Positions 1-12,419 of a stretch of DNA of 64,000 bases are shown here, piece by piece (position 1 is the first letter of the stretch; each line of letters begins with the position of its first letter). A program made the translations under genes and the position numbers. The stretch spans positions 682,001 to 746,000 of the forward strand of contig JAUIRK010000952.1 in NCBI GenBank assembly GCA_030549495.1, in the 5' to 3' direction. This stretch comes from Nectonema munidae. Its lineage: Eukaryota; Nematomorpha; Nectonematoida; Nectonematidae. Below the pieces are notes generated by a model, which ran no database searches, was not told where the DNA came from, and was given only the letters and a program-made list of their open reading frames with translations.

Positions 1-1044
1 TTCAGAGTGGTTCCTCGACTGAGCCAACGTACCTCTCTAAAGTAGAGTACATCTACTTTAGATTCAGATCTTATTTCTTCCAAATAAGTGCAAAACTGTC
101 GGTGCTTTAAACCTCTAGATCTAATATTGTTGATACATTTCACAACAATAGACATTACATTGTCAAACTTCAAACACTTGCTGCAAAGGGCCTGCTGATG
201 AATAATGCAATGCAGAGCAATGGCCTTCTCTACACCCTCTTCTTCTAATTTTCTTTGAACACGTGCCACGAGTCCATTTTTCTTCCCTGTCTTTGAAGTT
301 ATTATTCCAGCAAACCTCTTTCATGATAATTCGGAGTCCACATTAAACAGCTGGCGGAATATCTCCTAAGCAGTAGTTGTGAGTAGTCTGCCCATGCATT
401 GGCATAACTGTAAGCAACTCTTGAGTAACTTCAAAACTGTCATCAACATCACGGATCCACATTGCAAGCTTTGCAGTGTCAATGATATCTGTGCTCTCAT
501 CAAGAGCGAGTGAGTCTGAAAAGTTTAAGCCTTCTAACGCAGCTGGCTGTATATGTCACATGACATGTCACAAATTCGCTCTGCCACTGTGCTGGCTGAA
601 AGACTGATATTGCTAAACTGACTCTTTTTTTCTGGACAGACTATACTTTTATCTTGTAACATGCACTTTTTGATAAATTCACCATCTGTAAATGGCTTTC
701 CCGCCTTTGCAATCATCTCACTCACTACATAGCTAGCTTCAACTCCTGCATCACTGTCTTTGCATGCTTTTAAAAAAAATATTGTTGCCTGAGTAGACAT
801 GTTTTAAGACTGGTGACTCTGTCTTCTCTCTCATTTCCGTCGTATTTTTCATACACCTCAGCAAGTCTAGTAGAGTACTGATGTTTGATATTATATACTT
901 TGTCCACTATAAGTTTGTCTGTACAAGTGAGACAGGTTGGTTTGTCTCTGTGCTCAACAAAAAATATTCAATTTCCCATTTTTCTTAAAATTTTCTGTGT
1001 TCAAAGTCAATCTTTCTTTTCGTGGCAGTGTTTGGGAAAGACAT
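1..1044 (-). mobile_element. hAT transposase relic, GTF2IRD2-like, cut by window start
   Basis: Read on the minus strand from an ATG at 1044, this encodes a decayed hAT transposase of the GTF2IRD2 (Charlie-type) group. Recognisable stretches in order are an N-terminal HRDKPTCLTC zinc-finger-like segment, the open block at 800-534 with KAGKPFTDGEF, then LDESTDI, the IIHQQALCSK segment and, at the very edge, EVRWLSRG, which is typical of the catalytic half of hAT proteins. The frame is interrupted at least three times (a stop early in the N-terminal part and frame changes around 300-540), so the copy is dead. The C-terminal dimerisation region lies outside the window. Family assignment rests on remembered motifs and was not searched. 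Confidence 0.75.
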
Positions 1045-1115
1045 GACGTGGGCTCTAAATGAAAAACAAATTTAGCAATTTAACAATATAAAAGAAATTG
1101 ATTTAAAAAAATATA

Positions 1116-1420
1116 CAGTAAAATCTCGGTATGGCGCAAACCCTTAACACTGTTTTTGTATGTAAAAATATAAATTAAAACTTGTTTCTATACAATTTGA
1201 AAAAATTTTTGACTTATACTTTAATTTTTACAAGAGGTATAAAAAAAAGCTTAGTAATGTCAAAGCTTAGTTTCCCAATTTCAGGGTTGTTTACAAAAGT
1301 TTAATTTCAATTTAAGATGTTCATAAAACGCTTAATTTTTCAAATTTGCGTATCTTGAACTTCGCCTATGTCGAAGTTTTTATCCAGTCCCCTCAATTTG
1401 GACATAACCAGATTTTACTG
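1116..1420. mobile_element. pogo/Tc1-like MITE
   Basis: The left end CAGTAAAATCTCGGTATGGC and the reverse complement of the right end (CAGTAAAATCTGGTTATGTC) form an imperfect terminal inverted repeat around a non-coding AT-rich core. The left flank is TA, as expected for pogo-type elements. The right flank reads CA, so the TA duplication is imperfect. The element sits just upstream of the hAT relic's start codon. Confidence 0.5.
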
Positions 1421-3171
1421 CATAATAAAAGTAATATAAAATTATTATTTATAAAAATATATAATGAAGTATTAAATTTTTGTTTACAAATTAAGCAGTA
1501 TAAAAATTTATACAATCAAAAAATAAAAGAATTAGATTATATGATTAAATTATTATTATAGATTTAAAATAGTAAACAAACAACCTTATTTTATTTTTTT
1601 ACATATTAGAAGAAAGAATAAATTCATTAGCCATGGCAATGAATTGGAAGTACTGAGAATGAAAAAAGTTTTTTGATGCAAAGGAATTTTTTTATTGGTT
1701 GAAATAAATACACTATTTACATACAATATGCATGCGAAATATGTGAATCAAACATATTGAGATTTTGTTGTTTTGCTTTTTCAGAGTTTTCGTAGTACAA
1801 GCATAAAAAGATCTACATGGACTAATATTTTGGTATGCTAACTAATTAGTGATTTTGGACGGCAGCTTTATAGAAGTCACCGGTGATAAAGCGGTCTCCA
1901 TCTTCAGGTATCGCGGGCCGCACTGACACTAAACTTTGAAATCAAGTTGACGGCCACAAAATATTATTCCGAGGGCCGCAGTTGGCCGGCGGATCGAGAC
2001 TTTGAGACTTCTAAGGGTTCTAAAATTCGGAACTATTTTTTTTTCAAGAGTCCATTTAACAATTACATCCATTAATCATGAAGCAAGGCTTGTAAAAGGA
2101 AAGTCGAAATAATCGATATAAAATGTTTGATCACCACCTACTATCTACAAATATATCACTGAAAGGAAAAACGCTTTCAAAAACTGTATTTATATTTATT
2201 TAAGACATGGGAATTTTTGAAAATTTAAATGTCAGTAGAGAAGAGAAATGAAGGAATAAAGGGGTTTTAAATCATAAATTATTAATTAATTAAGTTGTTT
2301 GTGGCGTTCGCACCCATCCTTTCGGATATCGTGGCCCGCCCGGAATGCTGAGTCCAAGTCTAACTGGACTTTCCATCCCACTAAACACCTACCGGCCCTT
2401 GTTACTGCATAGCTATACCTTGTTACATATATTATTTTACAAGAATTTATGTTACAATATATAAATACAACTGAGTGAAAGATACAATCTTAACGCAAAC
2501 GCTCCCAATTTGGGAAACAAACTTATTGTCTAGTGATAGCTTGATTACTAACCACGTAGAATCGGGTCGCTAGAGCACTACCTAACCGTAAAAACCTTTG
2601 AATTCTTCAGAGAAAGAAAACCAGGGTAAAAAACCGACTCATAAATTATTAATTTTGATTGTGCTTTTGCCTTTTATGAATATGAGCACCATATGGTGCT
2701 TGCAATATAATGCTTTTTGCAAAGAATTTTTGCTTCCGAATTTTTCCCTATTATATGTCAAATGGAAGAAGCACAAGCATCTCTTCAATATATTAGAGAA
2801 GAAATCAGTAAAAATTAAAAGACAGCGGAACAATTTGTAATCACCCATTTCCCTTCTTTTCCATCCCTGACTTGAATGTCTTCACATACATCAACCCTGA
2901 AACAAAATTGAAGTGCACCTAATCCCGCAAATGAAATAAAGTTTTTCACGCTTCTTCCAAAATCTTTATACATGTTCGAAGAGTACTTTTTGGTTGATTT
3001 TCATTCATATGAACACCTTGCACGTGGATTTTCTTCATATGATACATTAGGAGTGACTATTCAACATGCGATTCACGCATTCTATTGCAGAAAAAGCAGA
3101 CAAAGTCAAAGAATGTTATAAGAGATGCATTTTCTTCTATTGTACTCGGATGAGAACAGGAGTGCCTAATG
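1421..3171. other. non-coding AT-rich stretch with two GC-rich patches
   Basis: No supported gene. The patch at about 1900-2000 (GCGGGCCGCACTGACACTAA, then GGGCCGCAGTTGGCCGGCGG) resembles a terminal region of Charlie-type hAT elements and may be the far end of the GTF2IRD2-like element. A second GC-rich patch at about 2290-2400 was not recognised. Short ORFs here look like chance frames. Confidence 0.4.
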
Positions 3172-3635
3172 CAGTGGTTCCCAACCGGGGGTCCATGGAC
3201 CCCTAGGGGTCCATAGAAGAATTCCAAGGGGTCCATGGAAATTCTACTTCAAACTACTTATGCTGAATCTCCTTTCTTCTATTTTCCAAATCAATATAAA
3301 TATATATATTTAGAGCTTTTTTAAATAAATATTTTCTTCCCTTTTTTAAAGTTTCACATTTTGAATCTTTATATATATCCTTTTTATTATGTTACAATAT
3401 TTTTGAAAAATTCACATTTTAATTGGAAAAAATTTTTATTCACATTTTATGTCAGGCTTTACGCTTTCTCTGATTTCATATGAATAAGCATACGATTTAA
3501 TCAGATGACTAGAATCTTTTTTGCATAAAAATCTTTGATTAATTTTGTTGGCTCAAACTATTCAGTTGTAGGGGTCCACAGGTAAAAAAGTGACTGGAAA
3601 AGGGGGAACGGGATAAAAAAGGTTGGGAACCTTTT
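3172..3635. mobile_element. non-autonomous hAT element
   Basis: It begins CAGTGGTTCCCAACCGGGGG and ends with AGGTTGGGAACCTTTTT, giving an imperfect inverted repeat typical of hAT ends. GGGGTCCATGGA-type subterminal repeats lie inside the left end, and GGGGTCCACAGG lies near the right end. There is no coding capacity. A clean 8-bp target duplication was not found. Confidence 0.6.
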
Positions 3636-5376
3636 TAATATCAAATTAGGTAAAGTTGACGTCTTTTTCTGGGATATAATAAAATAACTTTAGTGTTTTG
3701 TTTTACTTTTTTTTAGAAAAAAATATATTATTATTTCTCGATTTTTTTAAAAAAAAACACACACACATATGATTATATAGAGCATATTAAAAAGAAAATT
3801 TTTTTTTATCAAAAATTAATTTTATACGCTTATGTTTAAATAAAACTTTTTGAAAACAATGATTTCTTAGAACGCCTTAATGAATAAATAAGGTTTTTGA
3901 AAATTAACTTCGGAAAAAGACCTTCATGGAGTACAATTTAAATCTTTCAAAAATATGCCCTTTAAAATTTGCTGGGAACGTTCTAGACAGAGTTGGAGAT
4001 TAAAAGAGAATAATACGAATGTTCAACAAATGTTCAGTAGTGGGAGCTTGGCCCCGGGTTGAAAAACCCTGGTCTAGGTGGTCCATAAACCTTTCAGGCA
4101 CAATGGAATACCAGATTTCCATAGAATAAAAACCTATACTTTAGTTATATAAAAAATATTAAGATAGGTGAAATTAAGCGGTGAAGTTATTGCCCAACAC
4201 ACACGAGAGCGCTTAGAACCTAGGAGCTGAGGAATAGCAACAGATGAGTAGCACATATGTTAAATTAATAGCAAGCTACCTAGATCAGCAGTGAGCGAAA
4301 AAGAATCATCCCATTTAAAATGATATTTTAGCTTTTTTCCGGGCTGGACGTGAGAAGAGACTTCAAAATGTCAAAATGCATCGAGCTGTACCTCCTTTCT
4401 ACTGGTGATGCCTATGACACCGTCAAAGTGGCATCGATAGTGAAAAGTATATTCTAACTCTTGCCTGCCTGCGATGCTTTTTTATTGCCATACTCTATCT
4501 ATGTTTATGAATTTAATGATTAGACATGCTCATCTGATCTCTCAAGTCATCATTAAGGCTTGGAAAATCCATTTGACAGTGTCTGCCTAGCCTACCCACC
4601 ACTCTCTCTCTCCTCTCTTCATCTTTCCATTTTTATAATCTTGCTATTTTAATAGAATGGACACCTGTTTTTTTAATCATCTCGTCCACTCACACTGAAA
4701 CATGTAACACAGCGTCAATGTGTTACTTCTTTGTTGATTTTACACTGCTTCATTTACTTTTTTATATATTATCCAAATTCCCTATTTAGATAACTAAAAT
4801 TATCTTCTCTTTTTTACCATAAGTGAACAGAGGATAAGGATATCACAATCCGGTATCAATTCCAGGATCAAGACCATATGTTTAGGATCACTAGTAAGGT
4901 TTGCTAGGTGTTCTGGTTTCCCGTTGCTTAGCAACGGAATCCAGGAGGATTTATAAGAATCCTGGTTTTCCATTCGCTGATCTTATATGCAAAAAAGGGA
5001 GTTTAGAAAAATTAGGCTTCAAATGCTATGATTGCTTATTTCTTTTTTTGGTATAAGAACTCATCTTTTACTTTTTTTTTGTAAAAAAATACAGCATCCT
5101 GTTCATGACTTTTTTTCAATACCATTTTTGTTCCCGCTTGATCATGTAAAAAATCTGCCTAGCCTAACCACTAGGCCATCCGCTGACCCTCCGGCTCCAT
5201 TTGGACCCATAATAAAATTTAATTACGTATAGACTAGCACTTAGTCAAGCTTTTTGGTCTCTCTCTTTTTTTTGTTTATGACTTTCATTTGTAAGTCAAC
5301 TTTCTTCCTTTTCAAATGTTTTAATGCCATTAACTGTTCATATTTTCTCTGTAATAAAAAAAGTAACACATAGCCC
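3636..5376. other. intergenic, transposon ends only
   Basis: No gene supported. At about 4041-4075, GGCCCCGGGTTGAAAAACCC resembles the right end of a hAT element. At 5155-5199 the minus strand reads GGATGGCCTAGTGGTTAGGC, a good tRNA A-box-like string without a convincing B box, so it is at most a truncated tRNA-derived repeat. A 29-residue ORF at 4364-4453 was not recognised. Confidence 0.35.
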
Positions 5377-6047
5377 CTTTGGTCTGTAGCGTTAAAATGC
5401 TACAGGGTAAAAATGCCCCTGACCTGCAAATAGGTCCAAATGGCCCCAACTTGCTAATAGGTCGAATTGCTCCTATTTTTTCAGGATATTTAAAAAACTT
5501 TTGAGTGAAAGTTACAGTCTGTATCAAATTTTGAGTTTAGTTCACATAGAAACAAAAATTCTGAAATTTTGTCAAATGTGTAATGTTTCTACAATTATTT
5601 TCTTTAACAATTATTTTATTTGTTCTTACCATGTGTGCAAAATTTTTTATTTTTCTCAAAGTTAAACACATCTTTTATATATTCGCATTTCGCAATTTGC
5701 TCACTAAGTTTTGTGTTATGTTTTATATGATGCCTTTAGCATGGATGTTTTTAGTTCTATATCTTGACTGTCCTACTTTCCTATTCACGTGAAGTAAAAT
5801 GTGAAAAAAAGATGAAACTTCAAAAGATAACATTATAAAGCAAAACGATTGGCTGTGTAATAGAGGTAGGAGTTGTGGAAATAAACAAAATTTTGATTAT
5901 TAGTTTTATGCTCAAAAGTCTGAGTTTGAATTTCTGGTATATAATTTTTTCATTTTTTTGAAAAACAAACAATTGGGGGCATTTTTGACCTATTTGAAGA
6001 TCGGGAGCATTTTTACAGAGAGGGGCATTTTTAGTAGGGGAATTTTT
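5377..6047. mobile_element. unclassified element bounded by inverted repeats
   Basis: The left arm (about 5391-5453) and right arm (about 5971-6037) are inverted copies sharing TAAAAATGCYCCTGAYCTKCAAATAGG-like sequence, with roughly one mismatch in five bases. Each arm holds repeated ATGCCCC or AATGGCCCC words. The interior is AT-rich and non-coding. This is the architecture of a MITE. Its superfamily is unknown because target duplications were not identified. Confidence 0.5.
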
Positions 6048-6157
6048 TACCTACAACCATATGTACTATATACATATAACTATAAACACATTGATAAATA
6101 TGTAGTTTTTGCAGTAAGATAAAAAATACGTTTTAAACAAAAAAATGATCTGTGGAG

Positions 6158-6365
6158 CAGTTATAAACGTAGACGGAGAATCTCTGAAGTCGGAAAATCT
6201 CTGAAGTAAGTTCTTTGTGCATAAGTCGCCTTCTCTCTCTCTAGCTGGCCTATCTTCCCTTGTGTTACAATTTCTCTGTCACTTTTCTCACTCCCCAAAG
6301 TGTAATCTACGCCAATATCGCAACGCCAGGAAACAATTTATAAAAGAGATGAGGAAGTTTAAAGC
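6158..6365 (+). repeat. dispersed repeat, copy A of an inverted pair
   Basis: This shares about 200 bp with the reverse complement of 7823-8063. Common words include CTCTGAAGTCGGAAAATC, TTTGTGCATAAG, TCTCTCTAGCTGGCCTATCT and AAACAATTTATAAA. It is non-coding and the repeat family was not recognised. Confidence 0.6.
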
Positions 6366-7197
6366 TTCATAGCTCAAAGAAAAAATAGACTTTAACCAGG
6401 GGTGTGCAAACTTTTTCAACGGCTAGTACAATTTTAAAAAATATATGAGTATCTGGGCCATTTACTCAAAGTAAGTACATCTTGATTCTCCTGGTTTAAG
6501 TAACATAAATTAATTATTTGAAAAACATTAAAAAATCATTTAAAGGCAAAATAAAATCTTGAAAATTCATTTTGTGAGAAGAATTAAAAAAATAAACAAT
6601 AAGTATACATCTATAATATTATATAGCTGACTTGCAAAACAGGATATTGTTTCAAGATTATTAAGATTAAATATATACTAGTGATTATATATAGTATGTT
6701 TTCAGGAAATCAGTATCAGTGTAATCCGATTAAAAACAATTTGTTTAGTATACGCTCGATTTAATTATACAATACACATTTCAAAGTTTAAATAAATATA
6801 AAACTCAACTGAAGAATAGCCACCCTAAAATCTCTCTTCTGAAGAATAGCCACCCCAAAATTGTTGGGTTGGTTGTTCTTCATATGATCCCAAAACAGTT
6901 GAAACATTAAGGTCAACAAAAAACATGTTTGAACAGTCACAAAATCATCATGTTTGTTGATGTTTGAACAGTCAACAAAAAACAGAAATGTCCGCTTACT
7001 CGGGAGCAATTAAAAAAATGGTCATCAATCTCAGAGCCGATGTTAGGAATTGGGGCGCAATTATAATTATGATAGAGGGGCCCCAACTCTACATAGTAAA
7101 ATTTATCGGTGTTTATATTTAATATAAAAAAACAGGAAAAAAGACATCAAAAAATTTTTAAGCCATTATGGATACTTTCATTGCTTTACTTTTAACA
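6366..7197. other. non-coding stretch
   Basis: No gene seen. A short direct duplication, CTGAAGAATAGCCACCC, occurs twice near 6810-6860, and AACAGTCAACAAAAAAC-type words repeat near 6910-6980. Otherwise it is AT-rich sequence. Confidence 0.4.
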
Positions 7198-7201
7198 TTA
7201 A

Positions 7202-7330
7202 CCCGTTAACGCCCGTTGCTGACTATAGTCGACTTTACAAAAATAAAATCGTCTGCGTTTATCAAAGCTCTTTAATACAAATCTTCTGCTTTACATGAGA
7301 TATCGTCTGATTATTCTGGTCGTCAACGGG
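7202..7330 (+). mobile_element. piggyBac-type MITE, copy 1
   Basis: It starts right after TTAA (7198-7201) with CCCGTTAACGCCC and ends ...GGTCGTCAACGGG. The interior matches copies at 12869-12980 and 24189-24316 almost base for base and contains TCGTCTGCG, CTTCTGCTTT and TCGTCTGATT. The right TTAA is lost (GAGG). Confidence 0.75.
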
Positions 7331-7822
7331 GAGGGGCAAACTAGGCAATTACATATACTCCTTTAGAAAAAGATTCTTTTTGTTTTTTTATTAGCAATAT
7401 CTTTCAAAATATTTTTCGAGATATAATTCTAAAATGTAGTTTATTAATTTTTAAAAACCTCTTTCAAAAACCTTCTAAGACTTAAAGTAATAAAAACTAA
7501 ATTTTAGAACATGAATTTATAGATTTTGGTTGGCTGTCTGTAAATATTAATATTTTCATGTGATTTTAAAATTTTAGAGAAAAAATTTCTTTTTTGAAAT
7601 TTGAAGCTGTATAAAATTTAAATGTATAAACTTATAGTAAAAATGGAGAATATTCTTATCGCAGCACTAATGCAATAAGTGAGGAGAGCGAGAATGATTG
7701 TGGGAAAATCCACACATGTGAAAATAATAGTACAACTTATGTGCTAATAAAATGCCCGAGTTAGTATTACTAAATAATAATGATGGATGATACTATGTGT
7801 AGCTCAGTTAATTGAAATAAAA

Positions 7823-8063
7823 CATTGAATTTCCTCATCTCTTTATAAATTGTTTCCCAGCGTAAGTTTTGTTTGGCGTAGATGTCACACTTTGGTGAGT
7901 AAGAAAAGTGAAAGAGAAAATGTAACACAGTGGAAGATAGGCCAGCTAGAGAGAGGGAGGAGCGCCTTATGCACAAAGCGTGAAAAATTATTACTTCATA
8001 GATTTTCCATGGAACTTCAGTGATTTTCCGACTTCAGAGACTTTCCTAGAACCGTTATAAATA
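7823..8063 (-). repeat. dispersed repeat, copy B of an inverted pair
   Basis: This is an inverted copy of 6158-6365, about 1.46 kb away. It is slightly longer because of small insertions. A microsatellite begins 45 bp beyond it. Confidence 0.6.
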
Positions 8064-8107
8064 TTACAATATATAGGCAACAAAAGTAGAAGAAAAAACC
8101 TCACTCT

Positions 8108-8313
<206 letters not shown>

Positions 8314-8536
8314 CAAACTCGTGTGCACGCGCATTCTGCTTCATCTTATTTGTTAATGATAATAGGAATGATGAATCTGATTTTTTGTTTTCAAGTTGCT
8401 GTAAAAAAATAGGTGTTGCATTTTTACGTCTTGTAATCCTTCTTCGTCTTTCTGAAATCTTTTATATTTACCTTTCGTTGTTTCAAAACTATTTTTGTTT
8501 CCTGTATAAATCATTTTTGTACACGCATCAAATAAA

Positions 8537-10063
8537 ATGTCAAATCCAAAAATAATCTTTCGTATTCCTAAAGCAAAGATAATTGATAATAATACTGAGC
8601 TGAAAGTCAAGATAACGTCTCATTTATGGAAGTAAATTCTTCTTCCGAAAGTGAAGCAAGTTTTGTAGAAAACGAACGCTTGGCTGAAAAAGCAAAGGAT
8701 AATAAAATTGATTGGCGTATTTTAAGCCTTTTCCTTCGTGTGGACGATGTGTTGCATCAAATATAATTCGATACGTACCTGGACCCACACCTTGCGTTAT
8801 TTCGAGAGTCGATGATGAAGCGTCTGCATTGCAACTCTTTTCCCTCAAAGAGATTATTATCCAAAACACCAACAAAAAGGGATAAGTTATTTTTGGTAAT
8901 AATATAATTGGATGGCTTTGGATGATAAAGAGCTGAATGCCTTTAGGGGCCTTTTTTTTTTTGATTTTGTAGGGTGTGTACAAATCAAAGAACGAAGTTT
9001 CGAAGAATCTTTGAAGTTGTGAGAATGGAAGACCAATTTTCGCAGCCATAATGACAAGGCATCGTTTTGAAAATATTTGCGCCGCTCTAAGATTCGATGA
9101 CTTTTCAACAAGAAAAAGTGAAGATAAATTTGCCCCAATCAGAGAATTATGGAGAGATTGGAGTTCGATTGCTGAAAAATTTTATAATCTAAACTTTTTC
9201 ATTCCTGCTGATGAAGAGTTGAAAGCGTTTAGCGGTAAAGCCCCGTTCAAGCAGTACCCTCCCATTAAACCAGCCAAATACGGAATAAAGGTTTGGACAC
9301 TCTGTGACTCTATTTCGTTTTACGATTGGAGAACCATACCTTATCTTGGAAAAAAATTTGGTCTGCCTCAAAAAAACATATCTTAATTCGTTGCATTAGA
9401 ATTATGCAAAAATTTGAAAGGCTACAATATCTCATTTGATACTTTTTTTGTTCTTTTCCTCTTGCACAAAAACTTTTGAGCAAAAACTTAACAGATTCCA
9501 TTGGAACTATGAGGAAAAATAAGACTTCTTTGCCTGAACATTTTCGATCACTCAAGGTACTCTTTTCATTGTTCCAAATTCTTGTCCACTAAGGACACCA
9601 CGATACTTTCTCATTTACGGAAAAAAAAATGCAAAGTACTTTCCATGATAAAAATGAAATTTCGGAGACAGAAAAAAACTGCCAAAAATGATTGCTGATT
9701 ACAATAAAATCAAAGGAGGGGTAGACTCGTTTGATCAAATGCTTCCTTTTTACACTAAGAGTCGTCGAACAACTTTTTACCGAAATAAATCACAGCTGGA
9801 ACCAAAATTGCTCCAAACAAGGTAAGATTGTTTCTCGAATCTTTTTAGGTAAGCAGCTTGCTAAGGATCACATAGAAGGGCGAGAAGTCCCTCCCAGACA
9901 AATTGGTTCAAAAGTTTATGTGAAAAAAATTGAAAATGTCTGTTCCTTTCCTTCGCCAAATCAAGAGAAACGTCATGGTGTGAAGCGAAAAATAAATAGA
10001 TGTTACATCGGTGAAAAATTTCAAAACAAATGTGAGTCTACATGTAAAAAATATTACATGTAA
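8537..10063 (+). mobile_element. decayed piggyBac transposase
   Basis: The coding relic runs from ATG at 8537 to the Cys-rich tail near 10063. After an acidic N-terminal piece (SSSESEASFVENERLAEKAK), the DDE_Tnp_1_7 core is clear: FENICAALRFDD, PADEELKAFSGK with the first catalytic Asp near 9210, ISFDTFF with the second near 9438, and the third in KIKGGVDSFDQM (9724-9735). The end keeps a Cys-containing tail (RCYIGEKFQNKCESTCKKYY). Several frameshifts and stops (for example after 9386 and before 9690) show it is dead. The open blocks are 9051-9386 and 9731-10063. Flanking TTAA and end repeats were not located. It belongs to the superfamily expected to mobilise the TTAA-flanked MITEs in this window. 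Confidence 0.85.
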
Positions 10064-11718
10064 AAACTGTTAATATTTTGTTTTTTGTCTTCAATGAAGT
10101 TCTTTTATTTTTAAAATCAAATCCACCGAATTTTTGCGATTGATAACTAGCTTAGTATAGAAGGGTCCATTTGAACCCATAGGGGCTAATTCTAAATGAA
10201 GAGGTAACAGAGGTTAACGCGGTAGAAAAGCCATTTGGGGCTTTATATACTATCAAAAAACTTCGTTTAAATAGTTGTCGAATAATAAAACAAGAAAAAA
10301 AGTGTACGACCAAACATCTTGAAACAAAAGCAGGCCTAGATTCTAAGTATAAATGAAATATGATATAAATTGGTGAGACAATACAGGAGAGACTTTGTAT
10401 AAATAAACTTCATTGCCTCTTACAAGACATTGTGATTTAAAAAATTTTTTTTTTAGAAATCTTCATCTAAAATTGCAAGTCGATTCGCTGTGTCAGGCAG
10501 GTGGCACGCCCTCATAGAATCAAAGGTGAATGAGAGATATAGGAAATTTAGTTGGCACTTACGAAAGATGGCGTTCTTATTCAGGTGGCTTCCTTATACA
10601 GGTGGTGTTTTCAACATGTCAAGACTGTAAATGATAACATTATATTTATGCGCGAATACTGTAAATCATGACATTTTTGCGAAAAGCTGATATTTCACGA
10701 ACTTGCGAATCATCTCAGAAGAATCTTTCTGAAACCCCTGAAGAGAAAAATAAGGAACATATGAAGATAATTGTGAAAATATATGATTGCTGGCGAAAAT
10801 AACAGTCCGCGAAAATTTAACTTCCAAGAGAAATTTTTTTAGTTTACACACAAAGTAGAGAAGAAATGAAAAAGTAAAAAGAAATTGAAACACAAAAATT
10901 AAAATAGTTACGTAAATCAAAAAAAATTCAAATTCAAATAAAAAAAAAATTAAAAAAAAAAGGTTAAAGGCGTTTTCAATGCCTTTTAGTGAAATCATTT
11001 TAAATACAAACAAAAATAATGTTTAGACATTTTAATTGAACTATTGACGCCTTCCTTCATGAAGCTGCTCTAGAAGTCTAGATGATTATTTTGAGCGTGA
11101 TGCAGAACTAGATGTTAGCCTTTAAGCGCCCCAATTAGTGTTCCTGAAATTTATTCTGATAGTTTATATGAGGAAATAGGCATTTGTGATTATGGAAAAA
11201 GATTATTTATAATAATTAAAGCTAATTTTGGGAAATATATCATTTTTGATGGAAAGATTATTAACAGAAATACTATGAAAGTTTCTTTGATGATACTCAT
11301 TTCCCATAGATGCCGCAAGTATATATTCGAAAAAAAGTTATATGCAGAAAGCTATGCTTTGATTAGCGCAGCTTTAACGATAAAAAACAAATGTGTAAAT
11401 CTATCAAAAATTGTCAAAAAACACACACACACACACACACACTTAAAAAAAGCTTCTTAAACAATAATGGACAACTTTCGATTTTATCAATCAAGGCAAG
11501 TGATAAAGCGCGTATTTAAAAAATTGGCATCTGCCGCGTAAACATTTCACTGTCTTATTCCGCCTGATCTAAAAGGAAAATTTTCCTTGTTTTGGAGTCG
11601 GAGATGACTTCAGAAAATGACGTCAGGCCCGAAAAAGTATCCTAATTGGAGAACATGTCTGTTTATCAGGTATTTAGTAAAACAAATGATCGCTCCGCGA
11701 CTACTTTATTCTTTTAGG
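10064..11718. other. non-coding stretch
   Basis: No supported gene. AAGGGTCCATTTGAACCCAT near 10160 might be a piggyBac terminal remnant. A (CA)11 tract lies at 11420-11442. The ORF at 11275-11460 runs into this tract and was not recognised. GGAGTCGGAG near 11596 is a word seen at several hAT-like ends here. Confidence 0.4.
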
Positions 11719-11800
11719 CCAGGAGTCGCCAAACTAATGCCCGCGAGCCAGATCCCACCCGCAAAATAAGTTTATCCGGCCCGCAAGCTAAATTTTGATT
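11719..11800 (+). mobile_element. hAT terminal fragment
   Basis: CCAGGAGTCGCCAAACTAAT followed by GCCCGCGAGCC and CCGGCCCGCAAGC is the typical GC-rich left end of Charlie-type hAT elements. No matching right end was found. Confidence 0.5.
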
Positions 11801-12030
11801 TTGATAGGTGTTACAAAATAAATTTTTTGAAATATATTGCCTTCATTTCCACTTTCTATGTATCCTCAGTGAATCAACTTTGTCACATCCATAGGGAAAA
11901 CATCAAAAAGTTTGCTTTATTTTGCTTTAAACAAGAATTAATAGGAATTTCATAATGACAGTGTTTTTTAACTTTTCAATATTCTGACCCGCGTTTTTTA
12001 AATTTTCGATAATGCCGCCCAGCTTCAAGA

Positions 12031-12415
12031 AAAGTTTGGTGACAACTGGTGGAGGACCAAAATTTTGAAGACTAATCGCCTGCTTTCTTTTCCAATGAAA
12101 TTTCAACGTAAAACAAACAATCCAAACATGCAATCAACTCATTTTAGTTGTCGCAAAGCAGACAATTTTGATTAATCCCTATTGAATTCCATTGGAAATT
12201 TGAGTTCGTGTGCGTTCCTCTTCAGTAGGATTCTTCAACCCTTTTTACATGCAGACCCAAAATTTAATTGAAATTAATGCAAGGCCCTAATAAAATTTAT
12301 TTAAGGGTAAAGCTATAAAATATATTAAATAGAACAATCACGATATTTTAATTTTTTGTAATCGATGACGATTTTCATTTCATGGTACACGCGTGTCACA
12401 CTGGTGCCCAAACGG
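12031..12415 (+). mobile_element. piggyBac-type element related to the 44.3-kb copy
   Basis: CCAAAATTTTGAAGACTAAT followed by CGCCTGCTTTC matches the reverse complement of the MITE at 44260-44380. The far end (GATTTTCATTTC ... CACTGGTGCCCAAACGG) matches its other end and abuts TTAA at 12416-12419. The central part is longer than in that copy. GTTTGGTGACAACTGGT at its start recurs near 44450. The left boundary is uncertain. Confidence 0.45.
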
Positions 12416-12419
12416 TTAA

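Noticed and set aside
2290-2400. GC-rich patch as a possible rRNA or SINE
   Set aside because: No conserved rRNA or pol III box pattern could be supported.
4364-4453. 29-codon ORF starting MSKCIELYLLSTGD
   Set aside because: Unrecognised and short, with no splice or context support.
11275-11460. 61-codon ORF
   Set aside because: No similarity recognised and it ends in a (CA)n tract.
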